The translations under genes were made by a program, and so were the position numbers. Positions 8,259-15,926 of a stretch of DNA of 17,223 bases are shown piece after piece. Every line of letters starts with the position of its first letter. Position 1 is the stretch's first letter. The DNA comes from Gemmatimonadales bacterium UBA2960. Its GTDB lineage: Bacteria > Gemmatimonadota > Gemmatimonadetes > Longimicrobiales > Gaopeijiaceae. The stretch spans positions 4,475 to 21,697 of the forward strand of contig DEBI01000079.1 of assembly GCA_002348465.1 (NCBI GenBank), given 5' to 3'. Under the pieces are notes generated by a model, which made no database searches, was not told where the DNA came from, and saw only the letters and a list, made by a program, of their open reading frames with translations.

Positions 8259-9042
8259 CGCTACCGTCAAACGGCAGCTCAGGATTTTAGCGGTGACCGT
8301 CGTGATCGCTCCTCTGGCATATTGGGGACCTCACTTGGTTGAGACTGTCCGTGATCTTGAGGTCTTTGCCGTGCGTGAGGGTGAGATTGAGGTTCGGGGT
8401 ATCGAGCGATTGACCAAGCAAACGGTAGTGAGTCGCCTAGATCTTGGCTCTATGGCTTCAGTTTGGGGCGACGCGGAAGTGTGGAGGGAACGGGTAACAG
8501 CAGATCCTCTTGTCCGTGCGGTGGAGATCCAAAGGAAGTTTCCGAATGGGCTACTCGTCACGGTGGAAGAGCGTGTTCCGGTTGCGTTCGCTGGAACGTC
8601 GATGCTCGAACCAGTAGACGCAGAGGGGTATCAGTTACCGATTGATCCGACCGCGCCCGCACTAGACCTACCAATCATCAGTTCTGAAAGTCGCGGACCA
8701 GACAATGCGGGTCTTTTCCCAGAAGAGGTCCGCACGTTGGCCGCCGAATTAGAGCATCTCAATGCAACTCGTCCGGGCTTTGCGAATCTGATTTCCACCA
8801 TCCGATTGCACTCGAAGGGCATAGTAGCCGTTCGACTGCACAGCCCTGATGTCGAGTTCATCATGCCGATCCGTACCGAGGGCGTCCGGATCAAAGAGGG
8901 TGAATCGGCTCTAGGGCACATAATGCAGTTGCGTTCAGGACGACCGCCAGCTGAGGTCGATCTGAGATTCTTAGACCAGGTGGTTGTCCGACCTGAACGC
9001 TCTATAGAAACCATTTCAACATACATGGCCGGGGGCCGATGA
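8251..9042 (+). CDS. ftsQ: Cell division protein FtsQ/DivIB (POTRA domain)
   Basis: FtsQ is a bitopic inner-membrane protein that bridges early and late divisome proteins through its periplasmic domain. The predicted 263 residues have a very short basic cytoplasmic tail (about 10 residues), one membrane segment (about 11 to 25), a POTRA-like region (EVRGIERLTKQTVVSRL, about 47 to 63, then VEIQRKFPNGLLVTVEERVPVA, 91 to 112) and a C-terminal beta region ending with VDLRFLDQVVVRP (236 to 248). KFPxxLxVxVxERxPVA is a well-known FtsQ signature. It overlaps the murC stop by 8 nt, and ftsA begins 1 nt after its stop, the conserved murC-ftsQ-ftsA-ftsZ order. Sequence conservation is low in this family, but motif and context agree. 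Confidence 0.92.
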   Translation: MPNATVKRQLRILAVTVVIAPLAYWGPHLVETVRDLEVFAVREGEIEVRGIERLTKQTVVSRLDLGSMASVWGDAEVWRERVTADPLVRAVEIQRKFPNGLLVTVEERVPVAFAGTSMLEPVDAEGYQLPIDPTAPALDLPIISSESRGPDNAGLFPEEVRTLAAELEHLNATRPGFANLISTIRLHSKGIVAVRLHSPDVEFIMPIRTEGVRIKEGESALGHIMQLRSGRPPAEVDLRFLDQVVVRPERSIETISTYMAGGR

Positions 9043-9043
9043 C

Positions 9044-10273
9044 ATGCGTTCGAATCTGATCGCTGGACTCGACATCGGAAGCACTCATACTTGCGCCGTC
9101 ATAGGTGAGGTGATCGGGGATCCGAGGCATCCGAGCCTCGCAATCCTTGGTGTAGGTCAAGCTCCAACAGCCGGATTGCGTGGTGATTTTGTGATCAACA
9201 TCGACGAGATGACAGAGTCAGTCCGCAATGCAGTGAGTGAGGCTGAACTCATGGCGGGTGCGACGGTGGACCGAGTATACGCAGGTATCGGCGGTGAACA
9301 CGTGCGTGCTACAAATTCTATGGGAGTGGTGGCAATATCTGACGAGGAGGTGACGGGAGACGATGTCGAGCGAGTTCATATAGTTGCTCGAGCGGTAGCG
9401 CTTCCGCCCGATCGCGAAATGGTGCATGCCATCCGCCAGGAATACCGTGTCGATCACCAGGCGGGAATTAAAGACCCAATTGGCATGTCCGGAGTCCGCT
9501 TGGAGAGTGAAGTGTTCTTGGTCACCTGCCAGGTCACTGCATCGGCGAATATCACGAGGGCGATCAATCGAGCCGGATACCGGGTTCAGGAACTCGTACT
9601 CGAACCTCTGGCCGGAGCCCGTGCCGTCCTTACAGAAGACGAAAAAGAAGTCGGCGTAGCGATGGTTGAAATTGGCGCTCAAACAACTAACGTGGCTGCC
9701 TACTACGAGGGTAAGATCCACCACGTAGCCATCCTTCCGTTCGGTGGCGCGACCTTGACCCAGGACCTCATGCGAGGGCTAGCGGTGCCGTACAAAGAAG
9801 CGCAGCGGGCCAAGGAGCATCACTCTCATGCTCTCGCTCAGATGGTCGATCCGCGGGAAACCGTTGATTTGCCAGGTCCATCTCCGAACCAGATGCGATC
9901 GGTAGCGTGTGAACTAATCGCACACATCGTAGAGCAGCGATTGGACGAGATGTTTGGGATCATTCAAGGTGAACTCCAAGATAACGGAGTCGCCGAAAAG
10001 CTAGGTGCGGGAATCGTGCTGAGTGGAGGGAGTGCGTCGATCCCGGGAATTACAGAACTCGCCCAACAGATTTTTGCGGCGCCTGTGCGTCTCGGGGTAC
10101 CGGCGGAGGGACTTGGCGGAATCGCGGATGTCGTGGCGCGTCCTCGTTTTACGGTTGGAGCGGGCCTGGCGCTCTGGGGTGCAGATCGCTTCGCTGAAAC
10201 TGGCCGCGGTGCCTCAACCCGGGCTTCCGGAATAGTCACCAGGCTTGGCGTGTGGTTGAAAGAATTTTTCTAG
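9044..10273 (+). CDS. ftsA: Cell division protein FtsA (actin-like membrane tether of FtsZ)
   Basis: FtsA is an actin-family protein that polymerises on ATP, binds the FtsZ tail and anchors the Z-ring to the membrane. The 409 residues show phosphate-1 GLDIGSTHT (8 to 16), the SHS2/1C-domain region (about 85 to 165), ITRAINRAGYRVQELVLEPLA (within 170 to 190), phosphate-2 IVLSGGSASIPG (324 to 335) and a C-terminal amphipathic membrane-targeting helix, VTRLGVWLKEFF, at the very end. The second phosphate/metal loop, usually DIGGGTTD, reads EIGAQTTN (209 to 216; bases 9668 to 9691), so both acidic or metal-site positions differ from the common form. Start ATG 9044 follows a GGGGG stretch by 8 nt. 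It lies directly between ftsQ and ftsZ. Confidence 0.96.
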   Translation: MRSNLIAGLDIGSTHTCAVIGEVIGDPRHPSLAILGVGQAPTAGLRGDFVINIDEMTESVRNAVSEAELMAGATVDRVYAGIGGEHVRATNSMGVVAISDEEVTGDDVERVHIVARAVALPPDREMVHAIRQEYRVDHQAGIKDPIGMSGVRLESEVFLVTCQVTASANITRAINRAGYRVQELVLEPLAGARAVLTEDEKEVGVAMVEIGAQTTNVAAYYEGKIHHVAILPFGGATLTQDLMRGLAVPYKEAQRAKEHHSHALAQMVDPRETVDLPGPSPNQMRSVACELIAHIVEQRLDEMFGIIQGELQDNGVAEKLGAGIVLSGGSASIPGITELAQQIFAAPVRLGVPAEGLGGIADVVARPRFTVGAGLALWGADRFAETGRGASTRASGIVTRLGVWLKEFF

Positions 10274-10300
10274 TCGCAGTAGTACCAAAATCTCCGCTAG

Positions 10301-10307
10301 GGGGGAG
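10301..10307 (+). promoter_or_regulatory. ftsZ ribosome binding site
   Basis: A GGGGGAG run sits 3 nt before ATG 10311 and 6 nt before the adjacent in-frame ATG 10314. The spacing favours 10314 as the true start, a difference of one residue. Confidence 0.65.
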
Positions 10308-10313
10308 AAAATG

Positions 10314-11594
10314 ATGATCTTCGAGTTCGAAGAAACACCGATTGCGAATGCACGGATGAAGGTTGTGGGCGTCGGAGGAGCCGGCGGAAATGCCGTCAAT
10401 CGAATGATTGACGAAGATTTGGAAGGAGTCGAGTTCATCTCGATGAATACTGATGGGCAAGCTCTGAAGCACTCAAAGGCACAGGTCACCTTGCAGATCG
10501 GAAAGAAGCTCACTCGTGGGTTGGGTGCGGGTGCTCGTCCGGAGGTCGGACGCCAAGCGCTAGCAGAGAGTGAAGAAGAGGTTCGTCGTGCACTAGAGGG
10601 TGCCGATCTTGTCTTTGTAACAGCTGGAATGGGTGGTGGAACTGGAACCGGCGCGGCGCCATTAGTGGCTGAGATAGCGAGGGAGATGGGCGCACTCACC
10701 ATTGGTGTGGTGACAAAGCCCTTTTCCTTCGAAGGGAGGAGAAGGGAACGTCAGGCGATGCAGGGCCTGGCAGAGCTTCGCCGTGCGGTAGACACCATGA
10801 TCTTGGTGCCCAATGACCGACTTCTCTCCGTTGTGCCGAGGGGAACATCTTTTGCGGATTCGCTGAAGAAGGCAGACGAGATACTTTTGAACGCAACACA
10901 AGGTATCTCGGATTTAATCAGAGTTACCGGTGAGATCAATGTCGATTTCGCCGACGTCCGGACGGTTATGGCGGCCCGTGGCCCGGCACTAATGGGGTCG
11001 GGTTTTGGGGAGGGTGATAATAGAGCTCAGGAAGCGGCTCAAGAGGCTATCTCTTCACCCCTATTGGATGATCTTTCAATCTCTGGAGCTAAGGGCGTCC
11101 TAATCAACATCACAGGTGGGATGGATCTCGCCATTGACGAGGTCACTACAATTTCGACGATTATCCAGCAAGAGGCAGGGGACGAGGCCGAGATCATTTT
11201 CGGTGCGGTTCACAATCCGGAACTAGAAAACAAGATTCGTGTTACGGTGATCGCCACGGGATTCGATTCGGAGAGCGACGACAGCGTTATTTCACCAGAT
11301 TTCCGGCGCTCTCGTGCTCAGATCTCAACCCCGAAAACCGTTTCGGTAGAACCCAGTCAGCCGGTCGATTTATCGGTGCCCGAGTCCGACAACACGAATC
11401 TGACTTTCCAGCACCCGGCAATTGAGCCGGCCGTGCAAACGGTTGAGTTCGAACTCAAGGATGAGCGGGCTGCGATGGGGGGAGGGGTTTCGGAGCCGGT
11501 ACTTCCCCTTACAAGATTTCCTGAGAGCATGGTATCCCGAGAGCAGATAGAAGGGTTAGATATCCCGACCTTCATTCGTCGTCAGATGGACTGA
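10314..11594 (+). CDS. ftsZ: Cell division GTPase FtsZ
   Basis: FtsZ is the tubulin-like GTPase that forms the cytokinetic ring. Numbered from the ATG at 10311, the protein has VVGVGGAGGNAVNRM (18 to 32), the tubulin signature GGGTGTG (108 to 114), TKPFSFEG, PNDRL, and the T7 catalytic loop NVDFADVRTVM (210 to 220) that completes GTP hydrolysis in the neighbouring subunit. A low-complexity, acidic/proline-containing linker of about 95 residues (about 318 to 413) leads to a canonical C-terminal peptide, LDIPTFIRRQMD, which binds FtsA. Two tandem ATGs (10311, 10314) exist; the second is better spaced from the GGGGGAG site. It is the last gene of the dcw run and is followed by a strong hairpin. 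Confidence 0.98.
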   Translation: MIFEFEETPIANARMKVVGVGGAGGNAVNRMIDEDLEGVEFISMNTDGQALKHSKAQVTLQIGKKLTRGLGAGARPEVGRQALAESEEEVRRALEGADLVFVTAGMGGGTGTGAAPLVAEIAREMGALTIGVVTKPFSFEGRRRERQAMQGLAELRRAVDTMILVPNDRLLSVVPRGTSFADSLKKADEILLNATQGISDLIRVTGEINVDFADVRTVMAARGPALMGSGFGEGDNRAQEAAQEAISSPLLDDLSISGAKGVLINITGGMDLAIDEVTTISTIIQQEAGDEAEIIFGAVHNPELENKIRVTVIATGFDSESDDSVISPDFRRSRAQISTPKTVSVEPSQPVDLSVPESDNTNLTFQHPAIEPAVQTVEFELKDERAAMGGGVSEPVLPLTRFPESMVSREQIEGLDIPTFIRRQMD

Positions 11595-11627
11595 ATTGGA
11601 TTCCTAGATTCAACTAGTTTCCCAGAG

Positions 11628-11670
11628 AACGACTGTCCGGTGGAGATGTCTGCCGGACAGTCGTTTGTCT
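11628..11670 (+). terminator. Rho-independent terminator after ftsZ
   Basis: A perfect 13-bp inverted repeat pairs 11628-11640 with 11653-11665 (arms AACGACTGTCCGG and CCGGACAGTCGTT). Two G-U wobbles plus a G-C and an A-T pair can extend the stem inward by four to a four-base loop (11645 to 11648). The 3' arm runs into TTTGTCT, a short, imperfect T-tract. Its position, 34 nt after the ftsZ stop and before a new gene set, fits termination of the dcw operon. Confidence 0.82.
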
Positions 11671-11720
11671 AAGTACTTTCGGGTGTCTGGACTCTTGATT
11701 CGGGAAGTGATGAGGAGTTA

Positions 11721-13034
11721 ATGGTGAAGCGGAGCGTCAGATTGATCATCTCACGAGGGGCGATTGCTATTGCAGCGATCGTCTGTTCTTCGTGTGACCC
11801 CGAGGTTCCGAGCGTCGGTTTTTTAGAGACGGTCTGGGTTCCACCCGCGGAGAAGGTGGAGGTCCATTCTCTTGGTCAAGGTGAGACATTCGGAGGACTC
11901 CTCTACGGAGCGGTCGATGCGAATGAGCAGGCTGAGGTATTGCGGGCTTTTCAGAGCTATGCCGATCCGAGGCGCTTACGAGAGAGAACGAATGTGGCTC
12001 TCCGCTACCAGGCCGGTACCAATAAGCTCCGGAGTGTAGATGTCGCGGTCAGTAAAGACCGTACAGTAAGGCTCACTCGGGTCGATGACCGATGGAGATC
12101 TCGGCTTGTTCAGACCCCTATCTTTGTTGATACGGTTTATGCAACCGGTGAGATCAGTGAGACGTTTTGGGGTTCTGTCGTGAACAACGTCGACTTGGTT
12201 GAGATGACCTTTGAGGATCGCAACCTTCTCATAGATCGCTTGGATAATGTTTTTCAGTGGCAAATAGACTTTTCTCGACAGATCCGTGAAGGTGATAGCT
12301 ACCGTTTTGTATTTGAACGAGAGGTTCGTCCCGACGGCTCTATGCGAGACGGAAAACTGCTTGCGGCGGAATTCGTGAACCTGGATGTTCAATATCACGC
12401 GATCTATTTCGACCCGAATGGTGATGGATATGGGTCGTATTTTGATCTGGATGGAGAGTCTGTCCGAAGGGCGTTCCTCCTCAAGCCACTATCGTACCGC
12501 CGTATTTCTGGACGGTTTTCGAGCGGGAGGCGTCACCCGATCCTGAACACCATACGAGCTCATCGAGGAATCGACTACGCCGCGAGTATTGGTACGCCTG
12601 TTATGGCGACCTCCGACGGGGTAATTATCCACAGGGGACCTAAGGGTAGCTTCGGCAATACGGTGGAGATCCGACACTCGAATGGCTGGGTTACCAGATA
12701 TGCACATTTGAATGGGTTTAACGGTGATGTGCACCTAGGAACGAGAGTTCGACAAAGTGATGTGATTGGCTACGTGGGGATGACTGGGCTCGCGACGGGA
12801 CCGCACCTGCACTATGAAATGTTGCAAAATGGTCGACACCAAGATCCCTTGGCGGTCGATCTTCCGTCTGGGGATCCGGTGCCCGCGGATGACATGACCC
12901 GCTGGCGTGCAGAGATGTCCGGAAGGTATGAACTGCTGAAGACGATTCCAGGGCAGAGCCCGTTGCGCACGTTTGAGGCGGAGGCCGAAGACGGTCGAGC
13001 ATCGGGCGGGTCGCAGCAGGGCGAGGGAGCGTAG
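11721..13034 (+). CDS. M23/LytM-family peptidoglycan endopeptidase, probable lipoprotein
   Basis: This is a 437-residue predicted cell-wall hydrolase of the MepM/YebA type that would cut peptide cross-links in the periplasm to allow wall growth or septum splitting. The N-terminus has a basic start, a hydrophobic stretch (about 8 to 22) and CSSC at 22 to 25; C25 could be lipidated, but cysteine at the -3 position makes the lipobox atypical. Residue 26 is Asp, which in enteric bacteria favours inner-membrane retention. An N-terminal regulatory region (about 45 to 255) precedes the LytM domain. Zn ligands HRGID (H281, D285) and H364, with catalytic H329 (YAHL) and H362 (GPHLHYE), are all present, so the enzyme should be active. 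GAGGAG at 11712 to 11717 precedes the start. It is the first gene after the ftsZ terminator. Confidence 0.9.
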   Translation: MVKRSVRLIISRGAIAIAAIVCSSCDPEVPSVGFLETVWVPPAEKVEVHSLGQGETFGGLLYGAVDANEQAEVLRAFQSYADPRRLRERTNVALRYQAGTNKLRSVDVAVSKDRTVRLTRVDDRWRSRLVQTPIFVDTVYATGEISETFWGSVVNNVDLVEMTFEDRNLLIDRLDNVFQWQIDFSRQIREGDSYRFVFEREVRPDGSMRDGKLLAAEFVNLDVQYHAIYFDPNGDGYGSYFDLDGESVRRAFLLKPLSYRRISGRFSSGRRHPILNTIRAHRGIDYAASIGTPVMATSDGVIIHRGPKGSFGNTVEIRHSNGWVTRYAHLNGFNGDVHLGTRVRQSDVIGYVGMTGLATGPHLHYEMLQNGRHQDPLAVDLPSGDPVPADDMTRWRAEMSGRYELLKTIPGQSPLRTFEAEAEDGRASGGSQQGEGA

Positions 13035-13069
13035 AGAAAATCTTAGGGTTCTCCATCGGTCGCATTCTG

Positions 13070-14995
13070 GTGTTTCTGTTTTTGGCGGGGATTCTGGGTG
13101 CGTATGCGTTCTGGGTTTACCTCCGCGTCGAATTAGCTGTGCCGGCGGCACGACGCTTGGCGGTCGTAAGAGCCTCGATACTGGCACTGGTGCTTCTTCT
13201 CCTGTTTGATCCGCGGCTACCTTTCGATGCCACAGGAGCAGGATCCGCTCCTTGGGTACTGCTCGACGCTTCAATGAGTATGACAGTAGAGGGGCGGGAG
13301 GGGCCCAGCCCAAAAGAAGTTGCCGCGGAGAGGGCAGCCCAACTAGAGACTGAGGGCTGGGAAGTATTCCGTTTTGGCAACGGGAATCTGACGCGGCAAG
13401 TCAATGATACACAACGAGCTGGTGAAGGACTCATAAGTGAGTTAGCGCCCTCATTGCAGCTAGCGGCAGAGTCCGGTGCGAAGGAGGTTCGCGTCCTCTC
13501 AGATCTCCGCTTTACTGACCCAGTTGCGATTCAGTCCACGCTTGATGTGATCCCCGTAGCTGTGCAGTTCGAAGATCTGTCTCAAGTGGCACGTAATTCC
13601 GGTATCGCACGGTTTTCAGTGAGCGACGTACTTCATCCGGACGACTCGCCTGCAGCCGAGATTGAAATTTTTGGTGGTGATTCAGGTGACTCGGTAACCG
13701 TGGAAATTTTTGAGGAAGACCGTGAGGTAGCTCAGTTGCGGGTTCTAGCTCCGGGGCCGGGACTCCGGTCGACAGGAACAGTCCGACTTCCTCCAGCAGC
13801 GGAGAGCGGACATCTTCGATACACTGCAAGAATCGCGGACGAGGAGAAGGATGACGACGCTTTCCCAAGCGATAATGAAGCAGTCACTTATGCGGGTATC
13901 GGATATCCAGCTGGGGCGCTGGTTCTTGTTTCTGCCCTCCCCGATTGGGAGCCGCGCTATCTTCTTCCGGTTCTGGAGAAGGTCACCGGACTCCCTTCAA
14001 TCGGGTATCTTCGGGCTGGACCAGATCGTTTTGTGCGTCTAGGGTCGGCGTCCGAGCTAGGTATCCCTGCGGACTCTAGCACCGTAAAGCGTGCGGCCAC
14101 TGAGGCTGCTTTGTTGGTGTTACACGGTCTCGGAGTCGATGCGGATTCGTGGATGACCGAGATTGCCGGAGGTCGGGGGCAACGCCTTGTTTTACCGATG
14201 GATTCAGAGGGAACAAGGGCTGTTGGACTGGAGACCGGCGACCCGATATCCGGGGAGTGGTATGCGTCTCCTGATGTGCCGACATCTCCGATTGCTGGAG
14301 CGTTGGCTGGCGTCAACCTGCAGGGCCTCCCGCCGCTCTCCAGGACGATGATCCCCTCCGATCCTCTGCGCCTGCCCCCGTTGCAGATACAGCTCAGGGG
14401 AACTGGCCCACCCCAGAGTGCCTTTGGCCTGATAGAAAGGCCAGGAGGTCGAGTTGCTGTAGCCCTAGCTTCTCAGTTTTGGCGTTGGGCTGCACGTGAG
14501 AATGGTCATGAACCGTATCGCAGGATCTGGTCCGGGATAGCGGATTGGCTTCTCGCGGGTGAAGAGGTTATTGCGGCTGAACCTCGACCAACGGTATGGG
14601 TGACATCTCGTGGACAGAAGATCGGGTGGAGTCTCGGTGGAGACTCTTCATCCGTGCACCTCGAGATTCGGTCAGCAACAGAGATCGTCACGGACACGAC
14701 CCTGGTTGGTGGCGGAGAGGCAATGACTCGACCGCTGGATCCGGGTTTATACACGTACACTTTAGTGTCTGAATCCGATGACACGGTTGGAGCCGGCCGC
14801 TTCGATGTCTCGGGAGTGTCTCTCGAGATGCTTCCGGTCGCAAAGATGCCTGAGTCGTCACCTGGCAGTCTAGGTTTGCCTGGTAACGCTGAGGGTTCTG
14901 GGCGACCGCTCCGGACATATCCATGGGTGTACCTTCTAATAATGGCGTTGCTTTGCGGCGAATGGATTGTTCGACGCAGCACTGGATTGCGCTGA
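13070..14995 (+). CDS. Membrane-anchored protein with degenerate vWA and amidotransferase-like region
   Basis: Function unknown. The 641 residues start with two hydrophobic segments (about 2 to 19 and 34 to 47), then a von Willebrand A-like region with a DASMS metal-site motif (66 to 70, matching DxSxS) and LSD (143 to 145) where vWA domains often have a TD pair. A beta-rich stretch (about 178 to 260) follows, then a region resembling the class I amidotransferase-like fold seen in large bacterial vWA membrane proteins (about 280 to 470). It contains QFWRWAAR with Y483 and W487 downstream, like the WRWR..Y..W pattern of that group. A last membrane helix lies at about 617 to 634. No catalytic Cys of true amidotransferases was recognised. 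The GTG start lacks a ribosome binding site. It lies 35 nt after the endopeptidase gene and 10 nt before ftsY. Confidence 0.75.
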   Translation: MFLFLAGILGAYAFWVYLRVELAVPAARRLAVVRASILALVLLLLFDPRLPFDATGAGSAPWVLLDASMSMTVEGREGPSPKEVAAERAAQLETEGWEVFRFGNGNLTRQVNDTQRAGEGLISELAPSLQLAAESGAKEVRVLSDLRFTDPVAIQSTLDVIPVAVQFEDLSQVARNSGIARFSVSDVLHPDDSPAAEIEIFGGDSGDSVTVEIFEEDREVAQLRVLAPGPGLRSTGTVRLPPAAESGHLRYTARIADEEKDDDAFPSDNEAVTYAGIGYPAGALVLVSALPDWEPRYLLPVLEKVTGLPSIGYLRAGPDRFVRLGSASELGIPADSSTVKRAATEAALLVLHGLGVDADSWMTEIAGGRGQRLVLPMDSEGTRAVGLETGDPISGEWYASPDVPTSPIAGALAGVNLQGLPPLSRTMIPSDPLRLPPLQIQLRGTGPPQSAFGLIERPGGRVAVALASQFWRWAARENGHEPYRRIWSGIADWLLAGEEVIAAEPRPTVWVTSRGQKIGWSLGGDSSSVHLEIRSATEIVTDTTLVGGGEAMTRPLDPGLYTYTLVSESDDTVGAGRFDVSGVSLEMLPVAKMPESSPGSLGLPGNAEGSGRPLRTYPWVYLLIMALLCGEWIVRRSTGLR

Positions 14996-15000
14996 GGAAG
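14994..15000 (+). promoter_or_regulatory. Ribosome binding site fixing the ftsY start
   Basis: GAGGAAG, overlapping the stop of the preceding gene, lies 5 nt before ATG 15006. It argues against the in-frame upstream start at 14967, which would fall inside the preceding gene. Confidence 0.75.
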
Positions 15001-15005
15001 TCAGC

Positions 15006-15926
15006 ATGGCTAGGCTCTTTAAGAGAAAATCCGAGAGAGAAAAGAGCCTATGGAAACGCGTCGTAAATCTTGCACTGTCGGATGTCCGAGTTCTCGCGGC
15101 TGGAGTCGATACCGAATCACTGGAAGATCTGGAGGAGAAGCTCCTTGCCGCTGATTTTGGAGTTCCCGCTTCCCTTCGACTCACGGACAGAGCGGAAGAG
15201 GCGTTGAGACGGGGCATAGCGAGTAGGGAAGAAGAACTCATTGATGTTCTTCGGTCAGAGATTATTCAAATGTTCGATTCCGGACCTGATTCTGAATTAG
15301 TGGAAGCGGAAGCGGGCCCGACGGTCTACCTGATTGTGGGTGTAAACGGGGTCGGAAAGACAACCTCCATTGCAAAGCTGGCTTCTCACCTCATTGAGGA
15401 GGGGCGCAGCGTAATGATCGCGGCAGCGGATACTTTCCGAGCTGGAGCCGTCGCGCAGCTCCAGGTATGGGCTGAGCGCACGGGGGCGGATTTCATTCGC
15501 GGTCAAGAACGGAGTGATCCGGCAGCGGTGGCGTTTGACGCTCTAGAGGCCGCTGCTGCGCGTCGGATTGATTTCGTTCTGATCGACACAGCGGGCAGAC
15601 TCCATACCAACAGCAATCTCATGGAAGAACTCGCTAAGATCGAACGGGTGGTTAGTCGAAAGATTGAGGGCGCTCCCCATGAAACTCTAATGGTGTTGGA
15701 TGCCACCGTTGGACAGAACGCCGTTCGTCAAGTAGAGGCCTTTTCGAAAGCACTCGGCGTCACCGGCATCATCCTTTCGAAGATGGACTCAAGTGCTAAG
15801 GGTGGAATTGTAGTAGCGTTAAAAGAGGAGCATGGAGTACCGGTGAAATTAATCGGGGTAGGCGAGAGGCTCGAAGATCTAGAGGCTTTCGATGTAACTC
15901 TATTCTTAGACGCGGCACTAGGATGA
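15006..15926 (+). CDS. ftsY: Signal recognition particle receptor FtsY
   Basis: FtsY is the SRP-family GTPase that receives ribosome-SRP complexes at the inner membrane for co-translational insertion. The 306 residues begin with a short basic N-terminus (MARLFKRKSEREK) that can bind membrane lipids, and the long acidic A domain of E. coli FtsY is absent. A helical N domain (about 14 to 90, with LEEKLLAADFGV) precedes the G domain: G1 GVNGVGKTT (112 to 120), AADTFRAGAVAQL (140 to 152), DTAGR (194 to 198), G4 SKMD (258 to 261, commonly TKLD) and GVGERLEDLEAF (285 to 295). The DTFRAGA and GERxxDLxxF forms favour FtsY over Ffh, and no C-terminal M domain follows. ATG 15006 is chosen on its GAGGAAG site. 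The stop overlaps the recG start (ATGA). Confidence 0.96.
   Translation: MARLFKRKSEREKSLWKRVVNLALSDVRVLAAGVDTESLEDLEEKLLAADFGVPASLRLTDRAEEALRRGIASREEELIDVLRSEIIQMFDSGPDSELVEAEAGPTVYLIVGVNGVGKTTSIAKLASHLIEEGRSVMIAAADTFRAGAVAQLQVWAERTGADFIRGQERSDPAAVAFDALEAAAARRIDFVLIDTAGRLHTNSNLMEELAKIERVVSRKIEGAPHETLMVLDATVGQNAVRQVEAFSKALGVTGIILSKMDSSAKGGIVVALKEEHGVPVKLIGVGERLEDLEAFDVTLFLDAALG

Noticed and set aside
10274..10310. ftsA-ftsZ gap as a dedicated ftsZ promoter
   Set aside because: Only 37 nt with no recognisable -35/-10 pair; just a strong ribosome binding site is visible. Promoters inside ftsA cannot be judged by eye.
11612..11619. AACTAGTT palindrome after ftsZ as an operator
   Set aside because: An isolated 8-base palindrome is expected by chance and has no repeated partner nearby.
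12735..13313. 192-codon - strand open frame across the M23/vWA gene junction
   Set aside because: It overlaps the catalytic LytM domain and the vWA start on the other strand, with an Arg/Pro-rich product and no domain.
14967..15005. Upstream start for ftsY
   Set aside because: It lies inside the preceding gene's C-terminal membrane segment; ATG 15006 has a strong GAGGAAG site and a typical basic N-terminus.
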